64,000 bases of DNA from Sedimentibacter sp. (GTDB taxonomy: Bacteria; Bacillota; Clostridia; Tissierellales; Sedimentibacteraceae), in assembly GCA_018436705.1 (NCBI GenBank), contig JAHDLA010000001.1, positions 62,001-126,000 of the forward strand. The letters run 5' to 3'. This document shows, piece by piece, positions 26,386 through 35,934 of this stretch. The translations under genes were made by a program, and so were the position numbers. The first letter of the stretch is position 1, and every line of letters starts with the position of its first letter. The notes below the pieces were generated by a model. That model made no database searches. It was not told the origin of the DNA and was given only the letters and a program-made list of their open reading frames with translations.

Positions 26386-27525
26386 ATGTTATTTGTAACC
26401 AACGGACATCTCAAGCCTGGGATGATTTTAGCTAAAGATGTTTATTTGTATAATAACAATAATTTTTATGCTCTGCTCCTGACAAAAGGGCAGGTGCTAA
26501 ATAATTCATACATTAAAAAAATTCATTCTCACGGCATAGATGGAGCTTACATAGAAAGCATAGGTTTCGAAGATATTGAAGTAGACTCCTATATTGACGA
26601 TAATTTGAAATCAGAATCAATATCACAAATAAAAGACGTATACTATGAGTTCAAAATGAGCTCAGGCAAAATCAATGATCTAACCGTAAAAAGATTGTCT
26701 TCAATAGTTGATACCTTAATAAACGAAATATTGTGCAAAGATGACCTGACATACAATGTTATTGACTTTAAGAACTTTGACAACTATACATATCACCATT
26801 GCCTCAATGTGGCTGTTCTAAGCATTTCTACAGGCATCTCCATAGGTTTAAGTGAGTCAGAGCTGCATGATCTTGGATTAGCAGGTTTATTGCACGACAT
26901 AGGAAAAATGTCAATACCGGTTGAGATTCTTAACAAGCCTGGTAAATTAACCGATGAAGAATTTGAGCTAATAAAGACACACCCTATTAGTGCTTCAAAA
27001 TTTTTGGAAAACATGGTTTCATACAAGGTATTGAGAGCCATTGAAAGCCATCACGAAAAATTAGACGGCACTGGATATCCCTATGGAAAAAAAGCAGACA
27101 ATATCAGCTATTACGCTAAAATTTTGGCGGTATGCGACGTATATGATGCATTGACCTCCGATAGATCCTACAGAAAAGCTGCTTTTCCCAATGAAGTAAT
27201 TGAATATATAATGGGGTGTGCCGACACTCATTTTGATTATGAAATATTGAATCATTTTATAAGAATAATTGTCGCATACCCTATAGGTACATTTGTAAAA
27301 TTAAGCAACGGCAAATTAGCGGTTGTAGTAAAAAATTACAGCGAAAATATACTTCGCCCTATTGTACGAATTATAGACGATGATGGTACCGTGGGAGAAG
27401 ACGTGGATCTTCTTTACGACAATGATTTTATGAATATTACCATAGTTGACATGGGATACGATTACAGCAATTCGGGACTGTCCGCAGTGCTTGAATCAAC
27501 TTATGAACTTAAATTAAACAAATAG
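26386..27525 (+). CDS. HD-GYP domain protein, probable c-di-GMP phosphodiesterase (paralogue 1)
   Basis: A 379-residue soluble protein. Residues 1-120 form the N-terminal region common to stand-alone HD-GYP proteins. The catalytic domain follows with HHCLNVAVLS, LLHDIGKMSIP (HD pair) and SHHEKLDGTGYPYG (GYP signature), so the metal ligands are all present. A C-terminal extension of about 100 residues (AYPIGTFVKLSNGKLAVVVK onward) is shared with the second copy at 31472. It would linearise cyclic di-GMP to pGpG or GMP and so favour motility. It has its own terminator. The two copies flank a chemoreceptor, which fits motility control. Confidence 0.9.
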   Translation: MLFVTNGHLKPGMILAKDVYLYNNNNFYALLLTKGQVLNNSYIKKIHSHGIDGAYIESIGFEDIEVDSYIDDNLKSESISQIKDVYYEFKMSSGKINDLTVKRLSSIVDTLINEILCKDDLTYNVIDFKNFDNYTYHHCLNVAVLSISTGISIGLSESELHDLGLAGLLHDIGKMSIPVEILNKPGKLTDEEFELIKTHPISASKFLENMVSYKVLRAIESHHEKLDGTGYPYGKKADNISYYAKILAVCDVYDALTSDRSYRKAAFPNEVIEYIMGCADTHFDYEILNHFIRIIVAYPIGTFVKLSNGKLAVVVKNYSENILRPIVRIIDDDGTVGEDVDLLYDNDFMNITIVDMGYDYSNSGLSAVLESTYELKLNK

Positions 27526-27544
27526 TACATTGCCTACAATAAAT

Positions 27545-27570
27545 TAAGAGCTCACGCTCTTATTTTTTTG
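27545..27570 (+). terminator. terminator of HD-GYP gene 1
   Basis: TAAGAGC / GCTCTTA hairpin with TCAC loop and a seven-T run. Confidence 0.82.
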
Positions 27571-27673
27571 CTATTTTTAACTCCCCGTAATTTTTCAATT
27601 TACTCATTACAACGAACTTTAAATACCTTTGCGGAATATAATAATGAAGAAACTTTATTTAGGAAGTGATACC

Positions 27674-28051
27674 ATGGATGTTAATGCCGATGCTGTATTT
27701 CAGTTAATAATGACTGCCCTGACAATTTTACTCGGCGCATTATCTGCGTATTTAAAAGCTAATGAAAAACTAAAAAATAATTCAATAAAATATATAACCG
27801 AGGCAGAAGAAAAGTATAAGGATTTAAGTAATGCCGGAGGGTTAAAATTTACATGGGTTGTTGATACATTGTATAAACTTGTCCCCAAACCCCTGCATAT
27901 GCTTATAACGAAAAGCCTGATTGAGCAAATTGTTCAGAGTACTTTTGACGAAATTGAATCATACGCCAAGACCCAGATAGATAAGGCCGTGAATAAGTAC
28001 CTGTTAAATAAAGCTGATGAACCGGAAACAACAGAAGATGCTACAGAATAA
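27674..28051 (+). CDS. LLH-family phage-type holin, orphan
   Basis: A 125-residue protein with one N-terminal TM segment (about 8-26), a coiled middle and an acidic tail ending ETTEDATE. The shape and the stretch SIKYITEAEEKYKDLSNAGG resemble the LLH family of phage holins, which form membrane lesions or release endolysin. No other phage gene is nearby, so it is either a domesticated holin (for protein release or cell-wall turnover) or a remnant. The ATG at 27674 has AGGAAGTGAT before it. Family assignment rests on pattern, not on a search. Confidence 0.65.
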   Translation: MDVNADAVFQLIMTALTILLGALSAYLKANEKLKNNSIKYITEAEEKYKDLSNAGGLKFTWVVDTLYKLVPKPLHMLITKSLIEQIVQSTFDEIESYAKTQIDKAVNKYLLNKADEPETTEDATE

Positions 28052-28054
28052 TTT

Positions 28055-28085
28055 AAGCCGGAACCGTAGCGTTCCGGTTTTATTT
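28055..28085 (+). terminator. terminator of the holin-like gene
   Basis: GCCGGAAC / GTTCCGGT hairpin followed by TTTATTTT. Confidence 0.8.
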
Positions 28086-28186
28086 TACAATTTTTAAAAA
28101 TATTAATTTTATTTCCAACAAGTTATGTTATATTAGTAGTATTGTTACACATTAACCATATGACAGACCATAAGGAGTAAAATTTG

Positions 28187-28651
28187 ATGGACAACAATAT
28201 TAACGGCATTAAAGCCGCCGAAGGTAATCACAACTTCGAATATGTGGTAAGTGCATGCCTTTGCGGTGAAAAATCAAGATACGACGGTAAAATTATTGTT
28301 TCGGAAAAAATAAAAAAATTAGTCGATGAAGGAAAAGCAATAATGGTATGCCCTGAAACAGCCGGCGGATTAAGTGTACCTCGTCTGCCATGCGAGATAA
28401 AAAACGAAAGGGTGATTAATACCGGCTCTGAAGATATGACTGACTTTTTTATCCAAGGTGCACATAAAGTATTAGAGACAGCAAAGAAGTACGGTATAAA
28501 AAAAGCAATTCTGAAAGAAAAAAGCCCTTCCTGCGGTAGCAGGTGCATATATGACGGAACCTTCAGCAAGACTTTGATTCCCGGAGAAGGAATGACAACG
28601 AAGCTTCTTCGCTCCAATGGAATAGAGGTAATAAGCGACGAAGAATTTTAA
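28187..28651 (+). CDS. DUF523 family protein
   Basis: A 154-residue protein of the DUF523 family. It carries conserved Cys motifs SACLCGEKSRYDG, MVCPETAGGLSVPR and KEKSPSCGSRCIYDG. The Cys pattern suggests metal or FeS binding, but no function has been established that I can rely on. ATG 28187 follows AAGGAG by 9 nt; an in-frame TTG at 28184 is also possible. Monocistronic with its own terminator. Confidence 0.85.
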   Translation: MDNNINGIKAAEGNHNFEYVVSACLCGEKSRYDGKIIVSEKIKKLVDEGKAIMVCPETAGGLSVPRLPCEIKNERVINTGSEDMTDFFIQGAHKVLETAKKYGIKKAILKEKSPSCGSRCIYDGTFSKTLIPGEGMTTKLLRSNGIEVISDEEF

Positions 28652-28663
28652 CAGAAAGCGTTT

Positions 28664-28702
28664 CAGGCTGCAGAACATTTGTCATGCAGCCTGATTTGTT
28701 TT
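28664..28702 (+). terminator. terminator of the DUF523 gene
   Basis: CAGGCTGCA / TGCAGCCTG hairpin with a 12-nt loop followed by a T run. Confidence 0.82.
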
Positions 28703-28807
28703 TTATAATAAAATTTTTATATTATAAATAAATGTTTTAAAATTGTCGTTTCTTGGTATATATAACATGTTGCAAATCATAATTTATTTCACCAAGGAGG
28801 ACAAAAA

Positions 28808-30826
28808 GTGTTAAAAATCAGGCAGTTAAATTTTGGAGCAAAAAAGAAAAATAAAAGAAAAAGCATTACGAAAGAAATACTGAGAATAAGCGTAGTAATA
28901 CTTATTTTAACAATCGCCGTTATATCTACATATACATTGTACAACCTAAACCGTATGGTTTTACAGGTTTCATTCGAAAAAGCCGAAACATCGTCTAAAC
29001 TAGTTGAGGCAGAATTTAAAACAATGAAAAAAACGATAGAAGAATATATAAGAGAAGCGGCAAAAAGCCAAGAACTGATAAGTTCAGTCCAAAATAGAAG
29101 CACATCTTCAATAGAAGCCTACATAGATGATTTGAAAAATAATTCGTCAAGCATAAGCAACATTACCGTTGCTGACGCAAACGGCAAAATTATTGCAAGT
29201 ACCGACAGCAGCATCAATGCAGGAAAAGATATTTCAAGCATACCTATAATAAAAGCAGCTATGGGAGGAAATTACGGATCCGATATAGGAAAAAGCGTAT
29301 CTGATTACTTTTCGGTAAATGCTGTTTATCCGATTTACAGCGACAGCAGTATTTCGGGTGTAATAACAGCAGATTACGATATTGAGCAAGCAGACTTTAT
29401 AGATGATTTGAAGGCCAATATAAATAATGAAATAACAATATTTGAAAATGACGTAAGAGTTAATACAACTGTTGTAGAGGAAGGCCAAAGGATAACAGGT
29501 ACAAAGCTTGAATCAGACATTTCCGATGTTGTTATAAAAAACAAGCAAACCTACAAAGGAAAAAATGTGGTTCTGGGAAAAACATACGCAGCAGTCTATA
29601 AACCCATCCTGTCTTTTGACGGAAGTATCGTCGGAGTTTTATTTACAGGAAACGACAATGCGGCTTTGGAGAAGATGCTTCTTAATGAAATACTTCTTAT
29701 AGCTGCCTTGGTTCTGATATCATCTGCAATCAGTATCTTTGTATTGAGAAAATACTTCAAGTTAAGAGTAAGTACACCGTTAAACAGCGTAGTAAATGCC
29801 GCAAAGGCAATTGAAACAGGTGAAATCAGCGAAGACGTACTTAACCGCCTGGAGCTTATAACAGCAAATGATGAACTTGGTTCGCTGGCACGTTCTATGG
29901 AGGTTGCCGTCAATTCCATAAAACAGCTTGAAGAAAATATCAACGGATACGAAAAAGCATTTGCGGGGCATGATTTGACATATGCTTCAGATTCATCCAA
30001 GCAAAGCGGAATATATTTATCAATAGTTAAAATTGTAGACAAACTGTTTTCAGAGCTTCGCAACATACTTGTTGAAATAAGTCAGGCTTCAGAGGGAATA
30101 AATGCCGGTGCAGAACATGTTGCATCTGCAGCTCAAATGCTTGCACAAGGCTCCACAGAACAGGCAAGTTCAACACAGGAAATAGCCGCTGCCATTTCAG
30201 ATATATCCGAGCAGGTTAAATCTGAAGCTTCCAATGCTCAAAATGCCGGCGATCTGGCAGAAGCAACAAATAACGAAGCAGTTAAAAACAGTACTTATAT
30301 GAATGAAATGATGCAGTCAATGGAAGACATTTCTCATACATCACAAGAAATCGGAAAGATTATAAAAACAATTGACGACATTGCTTTCCAAACAAACATA
30401 TTGGCTCTGAATGCCGCTGTTGAAGCAGCAAGAGCAGGAATTGCAGGCAAGGGGTTTGCGGTCGTAGCTGATGAAGTAAGAAACCTTGCATCAAAAAGTG
30501 CGGAAGCAGCTAAAAATACAACCATTCTTATAGAAAGCTCTGCCGCCGCCGTAAACAAAGGCTATCAGATTGCAACCGAAACAGAAAATTCTTTGAATAC
30601 TGTTGTCGAAAAAACAAGCAACACAAGTTCATTAATGCTGGAAATAGCAGAAGCATCCCAAATGCAAAGCGACAATATAAATCAACTCAATATAGGCGTT
30701 GATCAGATTTCCAGCGTAGTGCAGGCTAACTCGGCAACTGCTGAAGAAATCGCCGCATCAAGTGAAGAATTATCCGGACAGGCCAATTCATTGATGGAAA
30801 TGGTAGGCAAATATAAGTTTGACTAA
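28808..30826 (+). CDS. methyl-accepting chemotaxis protein with dCache-type sensor
   Basis: A 672-residue receptor. TM1 is near residues 32-53. An external sensor of about 230 residues follows with Cache features ([20 protein letters not shown] and [20 protein letters not shown]). TM2 lies near 292-315, then HAMP and the signalling domain with tip [20 protein letters not shown]. It starts at GTG 28808, seven bases after AAGGAGG. dCache domains of this kind often bind amino acids or carboxylates directly. The signalling tip is nearly identical to that of the receptor at 17272, so both should join the same array. Its ligand is unknown. Confidence 0.93.
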   Translation: MLKIRQLNFGAKKKNKRKSITKEILRISVVILILTIAVISTYTLYNLNRMVLQVSFEKAETSSKLVEAEFKTMKKTIEEYIREAAKSQELISSVQNRSTSSIEAYIDDLKNNSSSISNITVADANGKIIASTDSSINAGKDISSIPIIKAAMGGNYGSDIGKSVSDYFSVNAVYPIYSDSSISGVITADYDIEQADFIDDLKANINNEITIFENDVRVNTTVVEEGQRITGTKLESDISDVVIKNKQTYKGKNVVLGKTYAAVYKPILSFDGSIVGVLFTGNDNAALEKMLLNEILLIAALVLISSAISIFVLRKYFKLRVSTPLNSVVNAAKAIETGEISEDVLNRLELITANDELGSLARSMEVAVNSIKQLEENINGYEKAFAGHDLTYASDSSKQSGIYLSIVKIVDKLFSELRNILVEISQASEGINAGAEHVASAAQMLAQGSTEQASSTQEIAAAISDISEQVKSEASNAQNAGDLAEATNNEAVKNSTYMNEMMQSMEDISHTSQEIGKIIKTIDDIAFQTNILALNAAVEAARAGIAGKGFAVVADEVRNLASKSAEAAKNTTILIESSAAAVNKGYQIATETENSLNTVVEKTSNTSSLMLEIAEASQMQSDNINQLNIGVDQISSVVQANSATAEEIAASSEELSGQANSLMEMVGKYKFD

Positions 30827-30842
30827 TATATTCACCTATACA

Positions 30843-30875
30843 AAATGCGCCTTGGGCTTTACCCAAGGCGCATTT
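30843..30875. terminator. bidirectional terminator after the chemoreceptor gene
   Basis: A 14-bp inverted repeat (AAATGCGCCTTGGG / CCCAAGGCGCATTT) with a 5-nt loop and a T run, between two converging genes. Confidence 0.9.
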
Positions 30876-30903
30876 TTTCGCATTCAGTTTGATTCTTTAT
30901 GTA

Positions 30904-31248
30904 TTATTTTTCTGCTAAAGCGTTATTTACAGCTTCTTTTATAGCATCGCTTGTTACAGTAGCTCCTGAAACAGCTTCAACTTCTGTTGAATCAGCTTCA
31001 ATTATTAGAGCAGGTAATTGCTCGATAGCATTTGAGCCAATACCTTGAGTTTCACTGTCGCCTACTGCGTCAACAGCTGTTATGTCATCTCCGCTAACTG
31101 TTACTGTAACTGTAACATCTCCGCCAAATCCTTTAGCAGTACCTGTTAATGTTTTTGCTTCTTCTGTTGCAGCAGGTTCTTCTTTTGCACATCCGGCAAA
31201 GCTGAAGATCATCAATGCAACAACTAAAAGTAAAGATAGTTTTTTCAT
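30904..31248 (-). CDS. FMN-binding lipoprotein, small flavinylated electron carrier
   Basis: A 114-residue protein. A lipoprotein signal peptide ends in the lipobox FAGC, and an FMN_bind domain follows with the flavinylation motif SGATVTS, in which the second Thr/Ser position normally receives FMN through a phosphoester bond made by ApbE. The ATG at 31248 has GGAGGAAG before it. It would sit on the outer face of the membrane and carry single electrons. Its domain matches the N-terminal domain of the reductase at 46655, so it may be an electron relay to that enzyme. No apbE gene is in the window. Confidence 0.88.
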   Translation of the reverse strand: MKKLSLLLVVALMIFSFAGCAKEEPAATEEAKTLTGTAKGFGGDVTVTVTVSGDDITAVDAVGDSETQGIGSNAIEQLPALIIEADSTEVEAVSGATVTSDAIKEAVNNALAEK

Positions 31249-31414
31249 TTCTTCCTCCAAAAATTTAAATGATACTTATAGATTATACCAGTATTATCAA
31301 AATTTTGAAACCGGCAAATTATTAATATTTTATTAACTTTTGCTTCTATATGCTTTATAATTGAGAAAACAGAAAAAATTTTATGTTGAAAATTGTCAAA
31401 ATATATCATAATTA

Positions 31415-31442
31415 TTGATATTTTTGTAAATTATGGTATAAT
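31415..31442 (+). promoter_or_regulatory. sigma-A promoter of HD-GYP gene 2
   Basis: TTGATA (31415-31420), a 16-bp spacer and TATAAT (31437-31442), 30 bp before the ATG. Confidence 0.65.
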
Positions 31443-31471
31443 ATATTTTAATACATACTCAGGAGCAGAAA

Positions 31472-32599
31472 ATGTATATTACCAAAGAGCATCTTAAGAC
31501 TGGAATGATACTTGCTAGGGACATCATTCTTAATGAAAGAAATCTAAGTTATGTACTTCTGACAAGAGGCCAGCCGCTAAATGCCAGATATATAAACAAA
31601 ATACTGTTTCATGATATTCCGGGTGTGTTTATAGAAAACGATGCCTTTGACGATATGGTTTTTGAAGAGGAAATTGACCGAAGACTTGAATCAAAAGCTC
31701 TGGCATCCATACGATCTTTACATTATGAACTCGAAAAAAATGGTAACTCTATATCTTTTAATTCAATTGACCATTTTTCTGCAATTATTGATGATCTCAT
31801 ATCAGACATTCTGTCAAAGAGAAAACTGACAGACAATATATTGGAATTTAAGAACCACGATGAGTATACTTATCAGCATTGCTTAAACGTTGCCAACCTT
31901 AGTATAACAACAGGCATAGCAATGGGACTGAAAAACAGACCTCTCCACGCATTAGGTATGGCTGCATTGCTTCATGATATAGGAAAAACCGCAATACCAA
32001 CAGAAATATTAAATAAACCTGCAGCTCTCACCGCTGAAGAATTTGAGTTAATGAAGACCCATCCTATTGTTGCGGTTGATATTTTAAAAAACTATGTATC
32101 TAAAGATATTCTGGAGGGAATTAAATTTCATCATGAGAGACCGGATGGCAGCGGATATCCTTATGGCAGAACAAGTGACAACATCCCTTTCTACAGCAAA
32201 ATAATATCAATTTCTGACGTTTATCATGCATTGAATTCTGAGCGTGCATACAGAAAAATGTGTTTTCCCAGCGAAATAATGGAATACCTCATGGGAAATG
32301 CCGGAGCTCATTTTGATTATGATATTCTTAAGGTGTTTTTAAAGAATGTAGTTGCATTTCCTGTAGGAACATTTGTAAAGCTCAGTAACGGCAAGCTTGG
32401 TGTCGTAATTAAAAACTATATAGAAAATAACATGAGGCCTAAAATTAGAGTTGTAAATCCGGATAACACCGTAGGTGAGGATATAGACCTGCTGAATGAC
32501 TATCAATACATGAACGTGACAGTAGTGGATATGGGTTATAAATATGTGGACATTGACTTTGGAAAAATTAAAAAGCCAAAAACTCCGCCTAAAAAATAA
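31472..32599 (+). CDS. HD-GYP domain protein, probable c-di-GMP phosphodiesterase (paralogue 2)
   Basis: A 375-residue paralogue of the protein at 26386 with the same three-part layout. The catalytic signatures QHCLNVANLS, LLHDIGKTAIP and HHERPDGSGYPYG are intact, and the C-terminal extension (FPVGTFVKLSNGKLGVVIK) is also shared. It should degrade cyclic di-GMP. The N-terminal region differs most between the copies, which suggests different input signals. It has its own promoter and terminator. Confidence 0.9.
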   Translation: MYITKEHLKTGMILARDIILNERNLSYVLLTRGQPLNARYINKILFHDIPGVFIENDAFDDMVFEEEIDRRLESKALASIRSLHYELEKNGNSISFNSIDHFSAIIDDLISDILSKRKLTDNILEFKNHDEYTYQHCLNVANLSITTGIAMGLKNRPLHALGMAALLHDIGKTAIPTEILNKPAALTAEEFELMKTHPIVAVDILKNYVSKDILEGIKFHHERPDGSGYPYGRTSDNIPFYSKIISISDVYHALNSERAYRKMCFPSEIMEYLMGNAGAHFDYDILKVFLKNVVAFPVGTFVKLSNGKLGVVIKNYIENNMRPKIRVVNPDNTVGEDIDLLNDYQYMNVTVVDMGYKYVDIDFGKIKKPKTPPKK

Positions 32600-32614
32600 A
32601 TATAAGTTTATACT

Positions 32615-32642
32615 AAAAAATGCTCTATAAAAAGCATTTTTT
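32615..32642 (+). terminator. terminator of HD-GYP gene 2
   Basis: AAAAAATGCT / AGCATTTTTT hairpin with an 8-nt loop; it also faces the converging small gene. Confidence 0.75.
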
Positions 32643-32660
32643 GAGTTTATTAGTTAATTA

Positions 32661-32951
32661 TTAATTTATCTGGACTTCCTTTGCCTCTTCCGGTTTAAAA
32701 TCATTTTTTAAATCATATATATTGTGTGAGGTAAAATCTCTCAGCTGTCTATCTCCCAATGAATAGCATCTCATAAACCTGTTTTCCTTTACCATTGTCC
32801 AATGCTCGGCATCCCATGTCAGATAACCGTCCTCATCTGTTTTCTTTTCATTGAGTATGAGATCCACCTGCCTGCTGTTTCTCATAAGTTCAATAAGACT
32901 TTCGTAAGTAACTTCGATTTCTGTTTTATTAATCAAATCATAAGCTTTCAT
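32661..32951 (-). CDS. small conserved-looking hypothetical protein
   Basis: A 96-residue soluble, acidic protein that I do not recognise. The ATG at 32951 follows a GGAGGAAAA site. It is rich in charged residues, has no TM segment and no Cys cluster (one Cys), and ends in FKPEEAKEVQIN. It lies between an HD-GYP gene and an EamA carrier. The good ribosome-binding site and lack of overlap support a real gene. Confidence 0.6.
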   Translation of the reverse strand: MKAYDLINKTEIEVTYESLIELMRNSRQVDLILNEKKTDEDGYLTWDAEHWTMVKENRFMRCYSLGDRQLRDFTSHNIYDLKNDFKPEEAKEVQIN

Positions 32952-33034
32952 ATTTTCCTCCAATAGAATTAAATAGTATATTAAATATATTATATATATT
33001 TACTTTGATAAAGTAAAGACAGAGCTGTGCACCG

Positions 33035-33934
33035 TCAAATCACAAATAGGACGGAAACACCTATAACAGATATAACCGCACCCATAATCTCCTTAGGCGA
33101 TACTTTATCCTTTAAAACATAAATTGACAGCGGGATAATAAGAACAGGGGTAATTGAGGTTATGGTTGATGCAACGCCGGTGGTTGTATACTGTATTGCC
33201 AAAAGATTAAAAGACACTCCAAGAAAAGGCCCAAAAAATGAACCTATGACTAAATATTTCATTATTTCTTTATCTTTTACGGCTTCCTTCAACCTGTCCC
33301 ATTTTTTTATAAACAAAAATACAACGGTAAACCCTATCATACCTGCCAGTATACGTATCTGTGTGGCAGCAATAGGGCTGTAATCGCCCATACCTATCTT
33401 GCTGAGTATTAATCCCAACGCCTGCCCCATAGCTCCTATAAAGGCATATATTATCCCTTTAGCAGATCGCGAAAATTTAAAATTACCGCCTTCAGGATTT
33501 TTAACAATTATTACTGTAGCAATTCCTGCAATCGTAATCATCATACCTATAAAATCCGAAAGAGATATAATTTCTTTCATAGTTATAAATCCCAGCAGAG
33601 CAGTTATTGGCGGAACTGACGCCATAATCAGCATGGATATTCTGGAACCGATTTCTAAAAATGACATAAATAAAAACAAATCCCCCACAACAAACCCTAC
33701 CACTCCGGATATGCTTAACCATATCCATGCTTCAGGGGTTGCATCCAGCGGCAGAAGCATTCCTCTGGAAAAAGATGTGAACAGACTTATGAATACAAAC
33801 GCTAAAATCAGCCTTATGTAATTTACAGTGAGTGCCCCTGCTTTTTTGCCCGCCAGCTCAAAGCATACAGCTGTAAAAGTCCAAAGCACCGCCGTAATTA
33901 GTGCCGATATTTCACCTAAATGTGATTGAATCAT
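33035..33934 (-). CDS. EamA/DMT-family transporter
   Basis: A 299-residue membrane protein with ten hydrophobic segments in two repeats of five, each ending in an EamA-type pattern (SFLEIGSRISMLIMASVPPI and STITSITPVLIIPLSIYVLK). Members export amino acids, nucleotides or drugs. GGAGGATAAA precedes the ATG. Monocistronic and separated from the ort operon by a terminator, so a link to that pathway is not shown. The substrate is unknown. Confidence 0.88.
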   Translation of the reverse strand: MIQSHLGEISALITAVLWTFTAVCFELAGKKAGALTVNYIRLILAFVFISLFTSFSRGMLLPLDATPEAWIWLSISGVVGFVVGDLFLFMSFLEIGSRISMLIMASVPPITALLGFITMKEIISLSDFIGMMITIAGIATVIIVKNPEGGNFKFSRSAKGIIYAFIGAMGQALGLILSKIGMGDYSPIAATQIRILAGMIGFTVVFLFIKKWDRLKEAVKDKEIMKYLVIGSFFGPFLGVSFNLLAIQYTTTGVASTITSITPVLIIPLSIYVLKDKVSPKEIMGAVISVIGVSVLFVI

Positions 33935-34054
33935 TTTATCCTCCGCAGATGCATTAACAGTACAAAAATTCTTAAATTTAGTTCATAATTAATATTATAC
34001 TCAATTTGTACATGCTTTACAATATGCAAATACAGTTAAAACCAAGCACAACAA

Positions 34055-34089
34055 AAAGCCGGCTAAAGATTATCTCGCCTGCCGGCTTT
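34055..34089 (-). terminator. terminator of the aminotransferase-agcS-ortAB operon
   Basis: AAAGCCGGC / GCCGGCTTT inverted repeat with a T run on the minus strand, about 50 bp after the ortB stop. Confidence 0.8.
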
Positions 34090-34138
34090 AATGTTTGTTA
34101 TAACATACTAAATTACATTTATATTTTGACTTTTAATT

Positions 34139-35548
34139 CTATTTTGCTTTTAATTCTTTAATTGCAGATTTTACAAAATCAACATTAGTGTTTGTTTCTT
34201 CTGCTAAGAATTTAATATCTGCATCATTTGGTACAACATCATAGTTTTTCAAAGCATTTTTGATGAGAGATTTTCTCATGTGTTCCACGTCTGCATCATT
34301 TGCTTTAATCAATGACGGATGTGAAGGAAGAATTATATTTTTACCCGGAACTTCATCTTTTGGATCTCCAAATTTTACTTCTATTCCGTTTTCTCTGGCA
34401 AATGCAAGCTGTGGCTGAACATGCTTTCCTGCTCCAGTGTATTCAGTTTCCTGTACAACTATCATCTGATCCTGATCTAATTCCTGTGCCAGAGAGAATG
34501 CAGCTGTTAATGCTGTATTTCCTGCTGGTCCTTTTTCCAGTCCTTCAAGACTTGCAAGTGTTTCTGTAATATAGAACACTTCTCCTTGGTGAACTGTTAC
34601 ATATCTGTCTAAATATCTCAATGATCTAGCTGCAGATCTAGGAACATCTGATCTATCCGGCCATGTTGTGAAAGGAATTCCAAAACCTGTATGTCCGGTT
34701 GAAAATGATTTTTTATTAAATTGGCTGTCAGAAGCCATGTGCAATCCTGATAGATCAACACTTGCAGCAACTATTTTTGATTTTGCACCTGCTTTTTCTA
34801 ATCCTCTTGCAGTACCAGTCAAGTTTCCTCCGCCGGCATTTGTGCAAACTACTACATCTGGATCCTTGCCATATTTTTCTCTAAACTGAGTTGATATTTC
34901 ATATCCTAATGTTTCAATACCTGCAATTGCAAATGGTGTGTAAAGTGATGCATTGAAATATCCTGTTTCTTCAAGTATAGCTAAGAATGTGTAGAATAAT
35001 TCAGGTCCTACAGTAAGCTGTACTACTTCTGCGCCCAGTGCTTCGCATTTTCTAGCTTTTTCAATTATTTCAGGTTGTCCTACTCCTTTAGAATCATAGC
35101 ATTCCTGAACTACTATGCATTTCAGTCCATACATTGCAGCCTGAGATGCAACTGCAGCACCGTAGTTACCACTTGTTGCTGAAACAACACCTTTATATCC
35201 AAGTTTCCATGCTTGGTATACTGCTGTAGATGCTCTTCTTGCTTTAAAGCTTCCGGATGCATTTGATGCTTCATCTTTTATGAATATTCTTGCGCCTTTT
35301 CCTTTAGGAGCAGCTTTTCTTGCTAATGCTGTCAAGTTTCTAAGTTCTATAATAGGTGTGTTTCCTACACCATGTTCTGATTGAATTTTCTGAATTTCTT
35401 CTATTGTGAAGCCTGCTTCTTTCATCATTCTTTCATAATCGAATGCGATTGAACCACTTTCAAATTTTGAAAAATCCAGACCGGCAGCTTTTTTCATTAT
35501 TTCAGGTCTTCTGCTCATAACACCTGCGTAGCTCATGTCTTTACTCAT
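34139..35548 (-). CDS. ortB: 2-amino-4-oxopentanoate thiolase, beta (PLP) subunit OrtB
   Basis: A 469-residue PLP enzyme of the threonine-synthase-like fold. The cofactor lysine lies in ASGSFKARR (K102) and the phosphate-binding loop is NAGGGNLTG. Length and motifs fit OrtB, which with OrtA splits 2-amino-4-oxopentanoate with CoA into alanine (the D form in characterised enzymes) and acetyl-CoA. The ATG at 35548 follows GGAGGTG and overlaps the ortA stop by 8 bp (ATGAGTAA), so the subunits are translationally coupled. In ornithine fermenters ortAB lies with oraS, oraE, orr and ord. None of those is here; an aminotransferase and a symporter take their place. That implies a different source of the substrate or a related gamma-keto amino acid. 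Confidence 0.88.
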   Translation of the reverse strand: MSKDMSYAGVMSRRPEIMKKAAGLDFSKFESGSIAFDYERMMKEAGFTIEEIQKIQSEHGVGNTPIIELRNLTALARKAAPKGKGARIFIKDEASNASGSFKARRASTAVYQAWKLGYKGVVSATSGNYGAAVASQAAMYGLKCIVVQECYDSKGVGQPEIIEKARKCEALGAEVVQLTVGPELFYTFLAILEETGYFNASLYTPFAIAGIETLGYEISTQFREKYGKDPDVVVCTNAGGGNLTGTARGLEKAGAKSKIVAASVDLSGLHMASDSQFNKKSFSTGHTGFGIPFTTWPDRSDVPRSAARSLRYLDRYVTVHQGEVFYITETLASLEGLEKGPAGNTALTAAFSLAQELDQDQMIVVQETEYTGAGKHVQPQLAFARENGIEVKFGDPKDEVPGKNIILPSHPSLIKANDADVEHMRKSLIKNALKNYDVVPNDADIKFLAEETNTNVDFVKSAIKELKAK

Positions 35549-35846
35549 TGTCTGCACCTCCGAATACAATTTCTTTAACTTGATCGCTAATAGTAATTAA
35601 TTCGGGAACAAACACACCAAAATTGTGTTTGTAATATGGTCTTGCTTCTAGCAATGTTCCTTTTTCAATTCTTTTAGTTCTAGTTACTACTGTAACTTCA
35701 TCTCCAATATTTGCGTCTTCCTGTAAGTATCCTTTTACCCACATTTCCAAAGGTACTTTTTTAGTATCTTCAGGTACTTGTGGAGCTCTTTGAGACGGTT
35801 CTAATACATTTCTGTGGATTAAAACCCATTCGCCTTTTTTAATCAT
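35541..35846 (-). CDS. ortA: 2-amino-4-oxopentanoate thiolase, alpha subunit OrtA
   Basis: A 101-residue protein of the usual OrtA length. It shows the family pattern of an N-terminal KKGEWVLIHRNVLEPSQRAP, then VPLEMWVKGYL and a C-terminal PYYKHNFGVFVPEL. It is the small partner required for OrtB activity. The ATG at 35846 has AAGGAAG upstream. It is third in the operon after a hairpin-bearing 88-bp gap and overlaps ortB by 8 bp. Confidence 0.9.
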   Translation of the reverse strand: MIKKGEWVLIHRNVLEPSQRAPQVPEDTKKVPLEMWVKGYLQEDANIGDEVTVVTRTKRIEKGTLLEARPYYKHNFGVFVPELITISDQVKEIVFGGADNE

Positions 35847-35889
35847 TGCTACACTTCCTTTTTAAATATTAAATATATATATAATAATT

Positions 35890-35923
35890 AAGTAACTCAG
35901 TTTTATTGAAAAATGAGTTACTT
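35890..35923 (-). promoter_or_regulatory. intercistronic hairpin between agcS and ortA
   Basis: A 10-bp inverted repeat (AAGTAACTCA / TGAGTTACTT) in the gap between the symporter and ortA. No T run follows on the minus strand, so it more likely affects mRNA processing or stability than termination. Confidence 0.5.
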
Positions 35924-35934
35924 ATTATTTGCAA

